64,000 bases of DNA from Sulfobacillus thermotolerans (GCA_002951815.1 CP019454.1:1922001-1986000), one strand, 5' to 3'. Counted from the stretch's first letter, positions 1 to 8,519 are shown. The notes: generated by a model from the letters alone, not told the origin. Numbers and translations are program-made.

Positions 1-1194
1 AATTGCCCTATTTTTTACTTGGTGGATTCGGCAGGCGCACGCATAACGGATCAAGTTGAGATGTTTCCCGGACGCCGGGGGGCTGGCCGGATATTTTACA
101 ATCAGGTCAAGCTATCGGGCCGTGTCCCGCAAATTTGTTTGTTATTCGGGCCATCAGCCGCAGGCGGAGCCTACATTCCGGCCTTTACGGATGTGGTCAT
201 TATGGTCGATGGCAATGCATCAATGTATTTAGGTTCTCCGCGCATGGCGGAAATGGTGATTGGAGAAAAAGTGAGTTTGGAAGAAATGGGTGGGGCCCGG
301 ATGCATTGCACGGTAAGTGGCAACGGTGATTTATTGGCGGCCGATGAGCCGCAAGCAATTGCATGGGGTAAGCAGTATCTCAGTTACTTTCCCGACCATT
401 ATCAAGCCGCACCGCCGGCAATTGCTCCACAGCCTCCCGTGTCAACCGATTGGGATCGTGTGATTCCAAGCAATCAAAATGTGCCGTTTGATATGCACCG
501 AGTGATTTTTGGATTGGTGGACGAAGGCACTTGGTTTCCAATCAAGCCGTTGTTTGCACCAGAAATTTTGGTAGGGCTGGCACGGTTAAATGGCGAGCCT
601 ATCGCCATCGTAGCCAATCAATCTAAGGTCAAGGGCGGGGTGTTGTTTGTGGATTCCGCCGACAAAGCCGCACGCTTTATTACCTTGGCAGATGCGTTCA
701 ATATTCCTTTATTATTCTTGGCGGATGTGCCGGGATTTATGATCGGGACCAAGGTTGAACGCATGGGCATCATTCGCCATGGGGCGAAAATGATTGCCGC
801 AGTGTCCGAAGCGACCGTTCCCAAAATTAGTGTGATTGTTCGTAAAGCGTACGGAGCAGGACTCTATGCTATGGCGGGGCCAGCTTTTGGAGCGGATGCG
901 ACGTTGGCGTTGCCGTCGGCGCAAATTGCGGTTATGGGGCCAGAGGCTGCGGTCAATGCTGTGTATTTTAATAAGATTCATGAACTCGACGGAGCCGAGC
1001 GTCAGCAGTTTATTCAAGAACGGCAGAGGGAATACCGTGAGGATATCGATATTCTGCGCTTAGCCTCTGAATTGGTTGTGGATGAACTCGTGCAACCGCA
1101 TGAGTTACGCCAAGAGTTGATTCGGCGTTTTCACTTGTATCGGAATAAATCACGGGATTTTAGTGCTAGGCGTCATCCAGTGACTCCGGTATAA
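1..1194 (+). CDS. Acyl-CoA carboxylase carboxyltransferase (beta) subunit, 5' end cut by window
   Basis: Transfers carboxyl from carboxybiotin to an acyl-CoA; in this context probably 3-methylcrotonyl-CoA in leucine breakdown. The frame is open from base 1, so the gene begins upstream; 397 residues remain of a family usually near 510-540. The visible part has the CoA-binding Gly-rich segments GPSAAGGAYIPA (about residue 50 of the fragment) and DVPGFMIG (about 243), and the late GPEAAVNAV segment. The C-terminal tail resembles the YngE-type subunit of the Bacillus yng operon, as recalled. It is followed 24 bases later by an HMG-CoA-lyase-like gene and then an enoyl-CoA hydratase, matching yngE-G-F content. 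Propionyl-CoA carboxylase is the main alternative; the biotin carboxylase partner is not in the window. Confidence 0.85.
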   Translation, partial: NCPIFYLVDSAGARITDQVEMFPGRRGAGRIFYNQVKLSGRVPQICLLFGPSAAGGAYIPAFTDVVIMVDGNASMYLGSPRMAEMVIGEKVSLEEMGGARMHCTVSGNGDLLAADEPQAIAWGKQYLSYFPDHYQAAPPAIAPQPPVSTDWDRVIPSNQNVPFDMHRVIFGLVDEGTWFPIKPLFAPEILVGLARLNGEPIAIVANQSKVKGGVLFVDSADKAARFITLADAFNIPLLFLADVPGFMIGTKVERMGIIRHGAKMIAAVSEATVPKISVIVRKAYGAGLYAMAGPAFGADATLALPSAQIAVMGPEAAVNAVYFNKIHELDGAERQQFIQERQREYREDIDILRLASELVVDELVQPHELRQELIRRFHLYRNKSRDFSARRHPVTPV

Positions 1195-1218
1195 ATCCCG
1201 TAGAAGGGGAGTCAAGCA

Positions 1219-2154
1219 ATGAGCTGGGAATGGCAAGCACCACCGAAAGTCTGGATTCGGGACGTGTCTCCTCGAGATGGACTACAAGCGGAAAAAGTGA
1301 TTGTGTCCACTGAGGATAAGGTCTCGCTCGTTGATCAACTGACCCATGCCGGGGTACCCCGTATTGAGGTAACGTCTTTTGTGAGCCCCAAGTGGCTGCC
1401 GCAAATGGCGGATGCGGAGCAGGTTATGGCAAAGATCGCCCGGCGTGCGGACGTCGTGTACTCGGTATTGGTGCCCAATCCTGTAGGAGCCGAGCGCGCT
1501 TTAGCAACACATCCCGATGAGATGACTGTGTTTGTGTCGGCCAGTGAAACGCATAATCAAAAAAATGTGCACCGGACCATTGACGAGTCATTAAAAGGCT
1601 TTGCAGAGATCAGCGCAATGGCACGGTCCCATGGCGTAGTTCTTTCTGCGGTTATTGTCACAGCTTTTGGCTGTCCTTATGAAGGCACCGTGCCTTTGTC
1701 TCAAGTACTGGGCTTGGCGGAGCGGTTGCGCGATATGGGCATTCATGAATTGGCCCTGGGGGATACCGTGGGCGTTGCTAATCCGCGGCAGGTTGCGCAC
1801 GTTGTGCAGGCTTTTCGCGAAAAATTGCCGGATATCTCATTGGCTTTGCATTTCCATGATACGCGGGGAACGGCATTATCCAATTTGCTAGCCGCTGTTG
1901 GTAGTGGTGCCTCGCGTTTTGAAACCGCGTTAGGAGGGATTGGGGGCTCGCCTTTTTCTCCAGGGGCCGGTGGCAATTTATCGACAGAAGATACCGTGTA
2001 TTGTTTGGATGAAATGGGTATAGAAACCGGCATTGATTTAGATCAGCTGTTACAGACAGCACGTTTTTTGGTTGAGAAATTGGGCCATGATGTTCCCGCT
2101 AAAGTTTTTCATGCGGGCGGGAAGATGATTCCTGTAAACGCTTCGAAATCATAA
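1219..2154 (+). CDS. Hydroxymethylglutaryl-CoA lyase-like protein
   Basis: Member of the HMGL-like TIM-barrel family (311 residues, normal length for HMG-CoA lyase, which splits HMG-CoA into acetoacetate and acetyl-CoA). The N-terminal RDVSPRDGLQ motif (from about residue 14) and the metal-binding FHDTRGT motif (about 213) are present. The start ATG follows GAAGGGGA. The loop that in proven HMG-CoA lyases reads GGCPYA, with the catalytic cysteine, here reads GGSPFS (about residue 241), so the cysteine is a serine. Context with the acyl-CoA carboxylase and hydratase argues for the last step of leucine catabolism, but the substitution leaves room for a related lyase. The fold is certain, the exact substrate is not. 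Confidence 0.8.
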   Translation: MSWEWQAPPKVWIRDVSPRDGLQAEKVIVSTEDKVSLVDQLTHAGVPRIEVTSFVSPKWLPQMADAEQVMAKIARRADVVYSVLVPNPVGAERALATHPDEMTVFVSASETHNQKNVHRTIDESLKGFAEISAMARSHGVVLSAVIVTAFGCPYEGTVPLSQVLGLAERLRDMGIHELALGDTVGVANPRQVAHVVQAFREKLPDISLALHFHDTRGTALSNLLAAVGSGASRFETALGGIGGSPFSPGAGGNLSTEDTVYCLDEMGIETGIDLDQLLQTARFLVEKLGHDVPAKVFHAGGKMIPVNASKS

Positions 2155-2162
2155 AGCGACCT

Positions 2163-2210
2163 AAACCGTCAGATGCGGTCTCCAAGATCGCGCTGGCGGT
2201 TTGTGTTTTA
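2163..2210 (+). terminator. Hairpin with T-rich tail between lyase and hydratase genes
   Basis: AAACCGTCAG (2163-2172) pairs with CTGGCGGTTT (2193-2202), ten pairs with one G-T wobble, followed by a T-rich stretch. It could be a weak terminator or an attenuating or RNA-processing hairpin inside the operon, lowering expression of the hydratase. The T run is interrupted, so full termination is doubtful. Confidence 0.4.
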
Positions 2211-2236
2211 GGTGATGCAACGACTGGGGGATAGCG

Positions 2237-3013
2237 ATGAACAATATAGAGGTGGAATCCGGGGCGATTAGCCGGATTTGGTTGAATCGGCCTGCTGTAC
2301 GCAATGCATTAAACGGACAAACGATTCAAGAATTAATTGGGACATTCGAACGCCTTGGTCAGGATCCTACGGTTCACGTAATTATTTTAAGCGCACGTGG
2401 GGAAAAAGCATTTTGCGCGGGAGCGGACCTAAATGAAGTGGCGACATTGCGGGATGTGGAGTCGGTCCGTACATATTTTTCTTTAATGGCGCAACTGATT
2501 GAGACCATACGCAGCGTGAAGGTGCCCGTCATTGGAGCGGCCTTCGGATATACGTTGGCAGGGGGGATGGGGCTGGCAGCGGCTTGCGATATTTTGATAG
2601 CGGCGGATAACGGGTCGTTTGGGCTGCCAGAAGTAAAAATTGGATTGTTCCCTATGGTGGTGATGGCGCCCATTACTCAGCTTATTGGGCCAAGAAGGAC
2701 CCTTGAGCTGGCATTAACAGGACGCATTATTTCGGCGCAGGAATTACATCAATGGGGGTTTTTCAATCAGTTGGTGCCGTTTTCTCTCTTGCAAGACAAG
2801 GCATGGGAGGTAGCTGACGCGATCAATCAAGGCAGCCCATTTATTGCGCAAATGGGAAAGGAAGCATGGCGGCATATTCAAGGGATGGATACATCACAAG
2901 CCATGGACTATCTGAAAAATATGGTGAGCTTAGTCGCTTTATCAGAGGATTCCCGGGAAGGTATCTTGGCATTTCAAGAAAAGCGTTCGCCACGGTGGCC
3001 TTCCGCACAGTAA
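2237..3013 (+). CDS. Enoyl-CoA hydratase/isomerase family protein (probable methylglutaconyl-CoA hydratase)
   Basis: Crotonase-fold enzyme of 258 residues, the usual length. AFCAGADL (about residue 60) and the oxyanion-hole segment GYTLAGGMGLAAACD (about 104-118) are clear, and the family glutamate lies in GLPEVKIGLFP (about 131). The ATG is preceded by CTGGGGG. It ends the branched acyl-CoA catabolic group that begins at the window edge, so hydration of 3-methylglutaconyl-CoA (YngF/LiuC role) is the best guess from context. The sequence alone cannot separate hydratase from isomerase activity. A strong terminator follows at 3105-3149. Confidence 0.85.
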   Translation: MNNIEVESGAISRIWLNRPAVRNALNGQTIQELIGTFERLGQDPTVHVIILSARGEKAFCAGADLNEVATLRDVESVRTYFSLMAQLIETIRSVKVPVIGAAFGYTLAGGMGLAAACDILIAADNGSFGLPEVKIGLFPMVVMAPITQLIGPRRTLELALTGRIISAQELHQWGFFNQLVPFSLLQDKAWEVADAINQGSPFIAQMGKEAWRHIQGMDTSQAMDYLKNMVSLVALSEDSREGILAFQEKRSPRWPSAQ

Positions 3014-3104
3014 CGAGGGGACATTGCCTCACTGAGCTAGCAATCTGCAGGGTCTATGTGGGCGTTAGTTATTCTTGCGTCACCTGAAAAGCACGTTCGG
3101 ACAT

Positions 3105-3149
3105 AAAAAATCTCTAAGCTTCGTGACTATTGCGCGGCTTAGAGATTTT
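3105..3149. terminator. Bidirectional intrinsic terminator
   Basis: AAAAATCTCTAAGC (from 3106) and GCTTAGAGATTTT (3137-3149) form a near-perfect inverted repeat flanked by A and T runs. It lies between the plus-strand hydratase gene and the convergent gene at 3165-3596 and can end transcription from both sides. Confidence 0.85.
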
Positions 3150-3164
3150 GCCGATAGGATTGTT

Positions 3165-3596
3165 TTAATTTTTGTTTTGGGCGGCTTTTTTGGCACCGTT
3201 ATGGCCTTGATGATCTTCTTTATGACGAGAATTCTGTTCGACATTGAGATGAGCTTCGATTTTACGGGCGATTAAGTCCTTTGGCCCGGGTATGACGTCT
3301 GCCGTAATGCGCAGTTGATGGTTTTGCAAGGCGGTCATAATGGCGCTGACCGAGCCTTGTGCTTCTAATGAGATGCGTGTTGAACGTGTTAGGTCAATAG
3401 TAACCATTTTTCCTGAGGATGTTTTGAGGGTAATTTCCGCCCCCGTAAAGTTGCCGGATTCAAACATCCCGTGAATGGTCTCCATATGCTTGGAATGGTC
3501 TGGCATATCGTGCTGCTTTTGCGCAAAAGCAGCCCCAGATAAGGCGAGAACGCTGACCATAGCTCCTGCGGTTATGATTCCCCGTGACTTTTCCAT
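3165..3596 (-). CDS. Exported histidine-rich protein of unknown function
   Basis: A 143-residue protein that I do not recognise. The first 26 residues form a signal peptide: charged MEKSRG, a hydrophobic stretch, then an AFAQ cleavage-like site. The mature part carries clusters of His, Asp and Lys (HDMPDHSKH near the N terminus, HKEDHQGHNG near the C terminus) around a compact core rich in Thr, Ile and Val that could be a small beta domain of the DUF5666 kind. The His-rich ends suggest metal binding outside the cell, an inference. AAGGAGGG lies just upstream of the ATG. It is a single gene, convergent with the acyl-CoA operon. Confidence 0.75.
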   Translation of the reverse strand: MEKSRGIITAGAMVSVLALSGAAFAQKQHDMPDHSKHMETIHGMFESGNFTGAEITLKTSSGKMVTIDLTRSTRISLEAQGSVSAIMTALQNHQLRITADVIPGPKDLIARKIEAHLNVEQNSRHKEDHQGHNGAKKAAQNKN

Positions 3597-3789
3597 TAAA
3601 TAGCCCTCCTTGGCTTTTCTTGAAGAAATTGATCTCCGTAAAAATTCGCCACGGCGTGGATGTTTCCTGTTTTTATGATCGAGATTTTGCGTAGGCTAGA
3701 GCTTCGGCACAAAGCGCGGTAGAACCCTTTACGATGCTCACGCGTTTTCGAAGCATGTGCTAAACCTGGTCAAGAGGAAGAAAAAGTAT

Positions 3790-3818
3790 TTGATAAAGCG
3801 CTATCTTGTGGGTATAAT
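3790..3818 (+). promoter_or_regulatory. Vegetative promoter of the mutasome operon
   Basis: TTGATA (3790-3795), a 17-base spacer and TATAAT (3813-3818) make a near-consensus housekeeping promoter. The predicted transcription start near 3825 sits just before the LexA box, an arrangement that fits repression by LexA. Confidence 0.85.
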
Positions 3819-3832
3819 AAAGATCGCTTAGG

Positions 3833-3846
3833 CGAACAAATGTTCC
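3833..3846 (+). promoter_or_regulatory. LexA (DinR) SOS box
   Basis: CGAACAAATGTTCC matches the Gram-positive LexA/DinR consensus CGAACRNRYGTTYC at every defined position. It lies 14 bases after the -10 element and 21 bases before the first start codon, so the downstream lesion-bypass operon should be induced by DNA damage. Confidence 0.9.
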
Positions 3847-3866
3847 GTGAAGCTGAGGTGTAAGCA

Positions 3867-4958
3867 ATGACGGTAGTGTACTGGCGTTTAGCACATCTCA
3901 AGCGAAGTGGCCAGGATCAAGACGGATTTATAGTCGAGCGTGAAAATAAGGTTTATGATACAGACCCTTTAGGGTGGAATAATGGCGTACGGCAAGGCAT
4001 GTCGATACAGGAGATGAAATGGCGTTATCCCTACGCAAAAATCATTCCCTGGAGCAAAAAAGATTACCAATCTACCTATGACAACCTGTGTCAATGGCTC
4101 AATGACAACGCATTATTTTATGTGCAAGATGATGTACAACAAGGGTATTGGGGTTGTCAGGAAATGAATAGCAACCAATGGCAACACCTTGTGACGTCGA
4201 CCTTACTTCAATGGGCCACAAGAAGTACGATGGGCATTGCTTCTCATTCGTTGTTAGCACAATGGCTTGCTCATGAAGGAGCACACTATCCCCAATTAAC
4301 AGAGCATTGGACACAGGCGCACCATGAGGCGTATGTCGCGCGGGAAAATAAAGAGGAAGAGCTGTGGAAATTATTACCGTTAGAATACTTACCAGAAAAC
4401 ATTCCAGAGTACTATCCGAAAGATTGGAAAAAAAGAGGATGGCTGAGAGTTGGAGATGTACCCAATTTATATACGAAAGTCAAGACAAGGGAGTTTGGGG
4501 GACAGCATTTCAAAAGTACGGCAGTAATCCGTGTAGAGAAACGATTTGATAGTCCTGTAGAACAAGGAATTCCTGAGTTAGTGCGTATCATGGCAGAGGA
4601 AATCGCGAGGATTTTACGTGAAAGAAGGCAGGGGAGCCGACAGTTGCGGATTATTTGGGAACATGAGCAGGGAGATGAAATGCGCAAAAGAACTTGGCCA
4701 GTGCAAACCGAAAATCCTCAGCAAGTCGTGACGCGGTTTTTAACGTTGCTTTCCGTACTCCCCCAAGCGCCTCCTCAAGGAATTATATTAGAAGCTCATC
4801 AAATTGAAGATTTACGGGCAGAACAAATGGCTTGGTGGTCCGGCCCTGTTGTGCGTCGTTTTCAGGGAGATCCGGAGGGGCCAATATCAGAATCCCGCCG
4901 AACGCGAATGCTTCAGTATTGGGATCCTTGGCGGAGAGGACATTCACTGGACAGATAA
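3867..4958 (+). CDS. ImuB-like Y-family polymerase homologue, probably catalytically inactive
   Basis: A 363-residue protein with the architecture of a Y-family DNA polymerase of the ImuB type. GVRQGMSIQEMKWRYP (about residues 40-55) matches the palm-region segment that reads GVRPGM..EA in ImuB and DinB. Residues near 190-205 (WLRVGDVPNLY) align with the helix-hairpin-helix region, and a little-finger-like segment follows. The catalytic acids of true polymerases are not seen: the N terminus reads MTVVYWRLAHL, without the DxD-like start motif. In known mutasomes ImuB bridges the DnaE2 polymerase and the sliding clamp, and DnaE2 is encoded downstream. The operon starts with a LexA box, and TGAGGTG precedes the ATG. 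By eye it is AT-richer than its neighbours. Confidence 0.75.
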   Translation: MTVVYWRLAHLKRSGQDQDGFIVERENKVYDTDPLGWNNGVRQGMSIQEMKWRYPYAKIIPWSKKDYQSTYDNLCQWLNDNALFYVQDDVQQGYWGCQEMNSNQWQHLVTSTLLQWATRSTMGIASHSLLAQWLAHEGAHYPQLTEHWTQAHHEAYVARENKEEELWKLLPLEYLPENIPEYYPKDWKKRGWLRVGDVPNLYTKVKTREFGGQHFKSTAVIRVEKRFDSPVEQGIPELVRIMAEEIARILRERRQGSRQLRIIWEHEQGDEMRKRTWPVQTENPQQVVTRFLTLLSVLPQAPPQGIILEAHQIEDLRAEQMAWWSGPVVRRFQGDPEGPISESRRTRMLQYWDPWRRGHSLDR

Positions 4959-5014
4959 CGGGAAATGGGTAATACAACGGGTCTATGATTGCCATCGAAA
5001 AGGGGGATTGCGGC

Positions 5015-5290
5015 GTGAGTCCAGAAGGAATTCCCCATTTCAGTCGTGAAGAAAAGGTTCGCCCCATTTCTCAGGTGCGAATACGTAACCATGTACCGTA
5101 TCAGTTCTTCTTGAACGGTCAATCTCATAAGATTATCCGTATTATGGACTACTGGCGAGATGTTTCCGAATGGTGGCGAGGAGAACCGGAACTATGGTTT
5201 TGGCGCGTTTTAACAGATCGTCAGGGGGTGTACGAGCTAGTATGCCATCCTCAGAGTAACCAATGGTGGGTTTATCATGTCTACGACTAG
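5015..5290 (+). CDS. DUF6504-like small protein of the mutasome cassette
   Basis: A protein of 91 residues if it begins at GTG 5015, which has AAGGGGGAT nearby; an ATG at 4985 would add 10 residues but lacks such a site. The pattern of aromatic and basic residues (FFLNGQSHKIIRIMDYWRD, then EWWRGEPELWFWRVLTD, and a terminal VYHVYD) matches my recollection of the DUF6504 family, which is found beside imuB and dnaE2 genes and has no established activity. It lies 56 bases after the ImuB-like gene and 13 bases before a 49-residue reading frame, in one operon. A role in lesion bypass is inferred from this position. Confidence 0.65.
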   Translation: MSPEGIPHFSREEKVRPISQVRIRNHVPYQFFLNGQSHKIIRIMDYWRDVSEWWRGEPELWFWRVLTDRQGVYELVCHPQSNQWWVYHVYD

Positions 5291-5303
5291 GAAGGTGAAG
5301 ACT

Positions 5304-5453
5304 ATGGCGAAAATTATTATCTTCCCCAAGCAATACCAAGCGCGCGAGTTAGAGATGGTGATTCACATTGGCCAAAGGACATTTCGTATTCGGGAGCATT
5401 CCTTGCTTGATCGGGTGTGGAGGAATTGGAAAAAACATGCACCGGGCGCTTGA
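5304..5453 (+). CDS. Unrecognised 49-residue protein inside the mutasome operon
   Basis: A small frame with ATG 5304 preceded by GAAGGTGAAG at good spacing, ending at TGA 5451-5453. The product begins MAKIIIFPKQYQARELEM and ends with a basic, tryptophan-containing tail (RVWRNWKKHAPGA). I do not recognise a family. It sits 13 bases after the DUF6504-like gene and 24 bases before the polymerase gene, where an imuA-type gene might be expected. It could be a small adaptor or simply short coding DNA kept for translation coupling. Tight spacing and the ribosome binding site support a real gene. Confidence 0.55.
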   Translation: MAKIIIFPKQYQARELEMVIHIGQRTFRIREHSLLDRVWRNWKKHAPGA

Positions 5454-5477
5454 TAGAGCGGACGTCTTAATAAAAAG

Positions 5478-8400
5478 ATGATAGGGGCACATCTTCATGT
5501 TCATTCGGCGTTTTCCTTTTTAGAAGGTGCTTCACTTCCTCAAGACCTCGTCCGCGTTGCTGCAGAAGAAGGAATTTCTACGTTAGCGTTGACCGATCTT
5601 CACCGCGTATCGGGCATTGTCCCATTTTTGACTGAAGCGAGCGCTTTAGGCATTAAAGCTGTTGTGGGGGCCGAAGTCGAACTCTTAGATATCGGGCGCA
5701 TCGTGCTCTTAGTTCCTGATACGGCGCATTATTCTGCGCTTGTCAATATCTTGTCGGAAGCACATCTTCTTGCTCCACGAAAGACGCCTTATGTGACGTG
5801 GGACACACTAAACCGTTGGGGAAAGGGTCTCATGGTTCTGACGGGCGACCGTATGGGCGCTATTATGCGTGCATGGTTTCGTGGTCAAAAAATGTTCATG
5901 GGAGAATTGCTCGATCGGTTTATTGAAATTTTTGGAACGGGCCATGTTTTTATTGAATTACCAGCGAATTATCTTCCCGGAGACAGCGCTCTTTTTCGAG
6001 TATTAACGGACTTATCGCAGTGGAAAAATGTACAGACTGTAGTGAGTGCCGCAGCCCATTATGCCAGAAAAAAAGACTTCGCAACGTTTGATTTGTTAAC
6101 CAGCATACGGTTAGGGCAAAAAATTGAGGACGTCGGGCCCGGGCGCTATTTAAATGCCGAAAATTATATTAAGCCATGGCAGGCCATCGTCACCTCTTTG
6201 GCGCAGTGGCCTGAAGCATTGCGGAACACCTTGGCATTAGCGGAGCGTTTGCAAACCCCTCAAATTTTGCACAAACGCCGTACTCCTCATTTTCCTTTGC
6301 CGCCTAAAACGTCTGCGTTTGAATACCTACGGTCGCAAGTGGTCGCGGGTATGCGCTGGCGGTATCCGCGCAATGCCCGAGATGTTTGGCCGCGTATTCA
6401 ACATGAACTGAACATTATTGAATCTTTAGGGTTTACCGAGTATTTTTTAGTGGTCTGGGACATCGCCCACTATGCTCGGCAAAAGGGCATTCGGTTTGCC
6501 GGACGAGGATCTGCCGCGGATTCTGTGGTGGCATATTGTCTAGGAATTACAGATGTGGACGCCTATGCACGCAATCTTTTATTTGAACGGTTCATGAGTC
6601 CAGAACGACAGGAAATGCCTGACATTGATATCGATTTTGATACCCGCTATCGGGATGATGTGATTGCCTATGTTCAAGATCGCTATGGTGAGGCACATGT
6701 CGCTCGCGTTGCAACTTATCAAACTTTTCGTCAGCGGTCAGCTGTGAGAGAAATTGGAAAAGTGTTGGGATTTCCCGCGTTAGAGTTGGATCGACTAGTC
6801 AAATCGCTGCCAGAAGCCTCCTTATCCCAAATTGTTGCTCGCTGGGATGAAATTCCCGAGTTGCGTCAATATGCCGAACGTCCTATGCTGCAAAAAATCA
6901 TAGAGTGGGCTTCACATATAGAAGGATTGCCGCGGCATATCGGCACACACTTGGGTGGGGTGGTGATTAGTCATGAGCCATTGTCGATGATTAGTCCACG
7001 CGAAATATCACACAAAGGGGTTCAAATCATTCCGTTTGATAAGCGGGATGTCGAAGCTTTGGGGTTGTTGAAATTAGATTTACTGGGATTACGGACCTTT
7101 ACCGCTGTAGAAATCGCTAATCAAGCCATCCAACAGAGTACGCCAACATTTGTGTATGATGAGATTCCTTTGGATGATGAGGCTACTTACCGGACGCTGC
7201 GGCAAGGGGACGGGATCGGAGTGTTTCAATTGGAAAGCCCTGCGCAAAGATCACTCGCTGTCAAACTTGAACCCGATCGGTGGGAAGATATCGTTGCCAG
7301 TTTAGCATTGATTCGCCCAGGACCGATTAAAGGCAATATGGTTGATCCATTTATTGCACGGCGTAAAGGACAAGAGCCGATATCCTATCTCCATCCAGCA
7401 CTGGAACCGATCTTGTCTAAAACCTATGGCGTGGTGCTTTTTCAAGAGCAAGTCATTGCCATTGCGAGTACATTAGCGGGATTTACCCCGGGAGAATCAG
7501 ATGCCCTGCGTCGTGTCATGACCCATGCTCGGTCCGTAGAGGACATGCGAGAATTGGGCCAGAAGTTTTTGGAAAAGGCTCAAGCGCGGGGAATTGATCC
7601 TGAAATTGCACAGGCGGCATTTCAACAAATGGTGGGATATGCAAGCTATGGGTTCAATGAAGCGCATGCTGCGGCATTTGCAGCGACGGCCTACCGTACA
7701 GCCTATCTTTTAACCCATTATCCCACCGAATATTTTATCGGGTTGTTCAATGCTGAACCGTTAGGCTATTATCCTCTAGATGTGCTGATGGTGGAAGCTC
7801 GAAGACGGGGAGTGGAGATACAGCCTATCGATATTAATGCCAGTGCGGTAAAAGCGCAGAAATCGGGAACTCACCGGATTCGCATGGGGCTGGCTTTCAT
7901 TAAACGGTTAGGAATAGAGTTGGCTAAAAATATTGTAGCGCGACGGCCTCGAGAAGGGTATAAGACGCCTCGTCAGTTGCGATCTTGCGGCTTAAACGAG
8001 TCGCAAATTATGGTGACGATTCAAATTGGTGCGTGGGATGAGACGGGTTTGTCGCGTGAGGCCTTAATCGATGAGTTGACATTACCAGATGGTCTAGTCT
8101 TGACATCAAAAATCTCTTCTCAAAAGACCCCATCCCCCATTGAGCAAAATCTTTGGGACTATCAGCACTGTGGATTTGGTCAACATCAGCAATGGATGGC
8201 TCCGTGGCGAAATCTTTTGACTCAGCAGGGGTTTGTGCCGATTAACGCCCTGGATCATCTGCCTGCTGGACGATTTGTTCGCTGTGTAGGCTTACTGATT
8301 CGACCTCATCGCCCGCCTACACGCAGTGGGAAGATCGTGGTATTCTTTTCATTACTGGACGAAACCGGTGTGCTCGAAGCACGATTAGGCCCGGATGGTT

Positions 8401-8519
8401 ATCAAAAATTTGGGCACTTGCTTTTTGGACCGCGTAATCCGGTGATTGTTGTGGCGGGACGTATTGGACAAAAGAGTCTCGACGTGCGCGCCATTTCCGT
8501 ATGGAATGGCCCGGGTTAG
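5478..8519 (+). CDS. dnaE2: DnaE2-type (ImuC) error-prone DNA polymerase III alpha subunit
   Basis: C-family DNA polymerase of 1013 residues, the size of DnaE2 rather than the longer replicative DnaE. An N-terminal PHP domain (HLHVHSAFSFLEGAS at 5-19, then ALTD and GAEVE) is followed by the palm with the catalytic acid motif PDIDIDFDTRYRD (about residue 380-392), finger segments, and a C-terminal OB domain ending around SLLDETGVLEARLG. It copies across lesions and causes SOS mutagenesis in families studied. The ATG at 5478 fits the PHP start, but the ribosome binding site is weak, so translation may depend on the upstream small gene. It is the last gene of the LexA-controlled operon. Confidence 0.88.
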   Translation: MIGAHLHVHSAFSFLEGASLPQDLVRVAAEEGISTLALTDLHRVSGIVPFLTEASALGIKAVVGAEVELLDIGRIVLLVPDTAHYSALVNILSEAHLLAPRKTPYVTWDTLNRWGKGLMVLTGDRMGAIMRAWFRGQKMFMGELLDRFIEIFGTGHVFIELPANYLPGDSALFRVLTDLSQWKNVQTVVSAAAHYARKKDFATFDLLTSIRLGQKIEDVGPGRYLNAENYIKPWQAIVTSLAQWPEALRNTLALAERLQTPQILHKRRTPHFPLPPKTSAFEYLRSQVVAGMRWRYPRNARDVWPRIQHELNIIESLGFTEYFLVVWDIAHYARQKGIRFAGRGSAADSVVAYCLGITDVDAYARNLLFERFMSPERQEMPDIDIDFDTRYRDDVIAYVQDRYGEAHVARVATYQTFRQRSAVREIGKVLGFPALELDRLVKSLPEASLSQIVARWDEIPELRQYAERPMLQKIIEWASHIEGLPRHIGTHLGGVVISHEPLSMISPREISHKGVQIIPFDKRDVEALGLLKLDLLGLRTFTAVEIANQAIQQSTPTFVYDEIPLDDEATYRTLRQGDGIGVFQLESPAQRSLAVKLEPDRWEDIVASLALIRPGPIKGNMVDPFIARRKGQEPISYLHPALEPILSKTYGVVLFQEQVIAIASTLAGFTPGESDALRRVMTHARSVEDMRELGQKFLEKAQARGIDPEIAQAAFQQMVGYASYGFNEAHAAAFAATAYRTAYLLTHYPTEYFIGLFNAEPLGYYPLDVLMVEARRRGVEIQPIDINASAVKAQKSGTHRIRMGLAFIKRLGIELAKNIVARRPREGYKTPRQLRSCGLNESQIMVTIQIGAWDETGLSREALIDELTLPDGLVLTSKISSQKTPSPIEQNLWDYQHCGFGQHQQWMAPWRNLLTQQGFVPINALDHLPAGRFVRCVGLLIRPHRPPTRSGKIVVFFSLLDETGVLEARLGPDGYQKFGHLLFGPRNPVIVVAGRIGQKSLDVRAISVWNGPG

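Noticed and set aside
3867-4958. DNA polymerase IV (dinB)
   Set aside because: The catalytic acids are not visible, and the gene sits in a mutasome operon with dnaE2.
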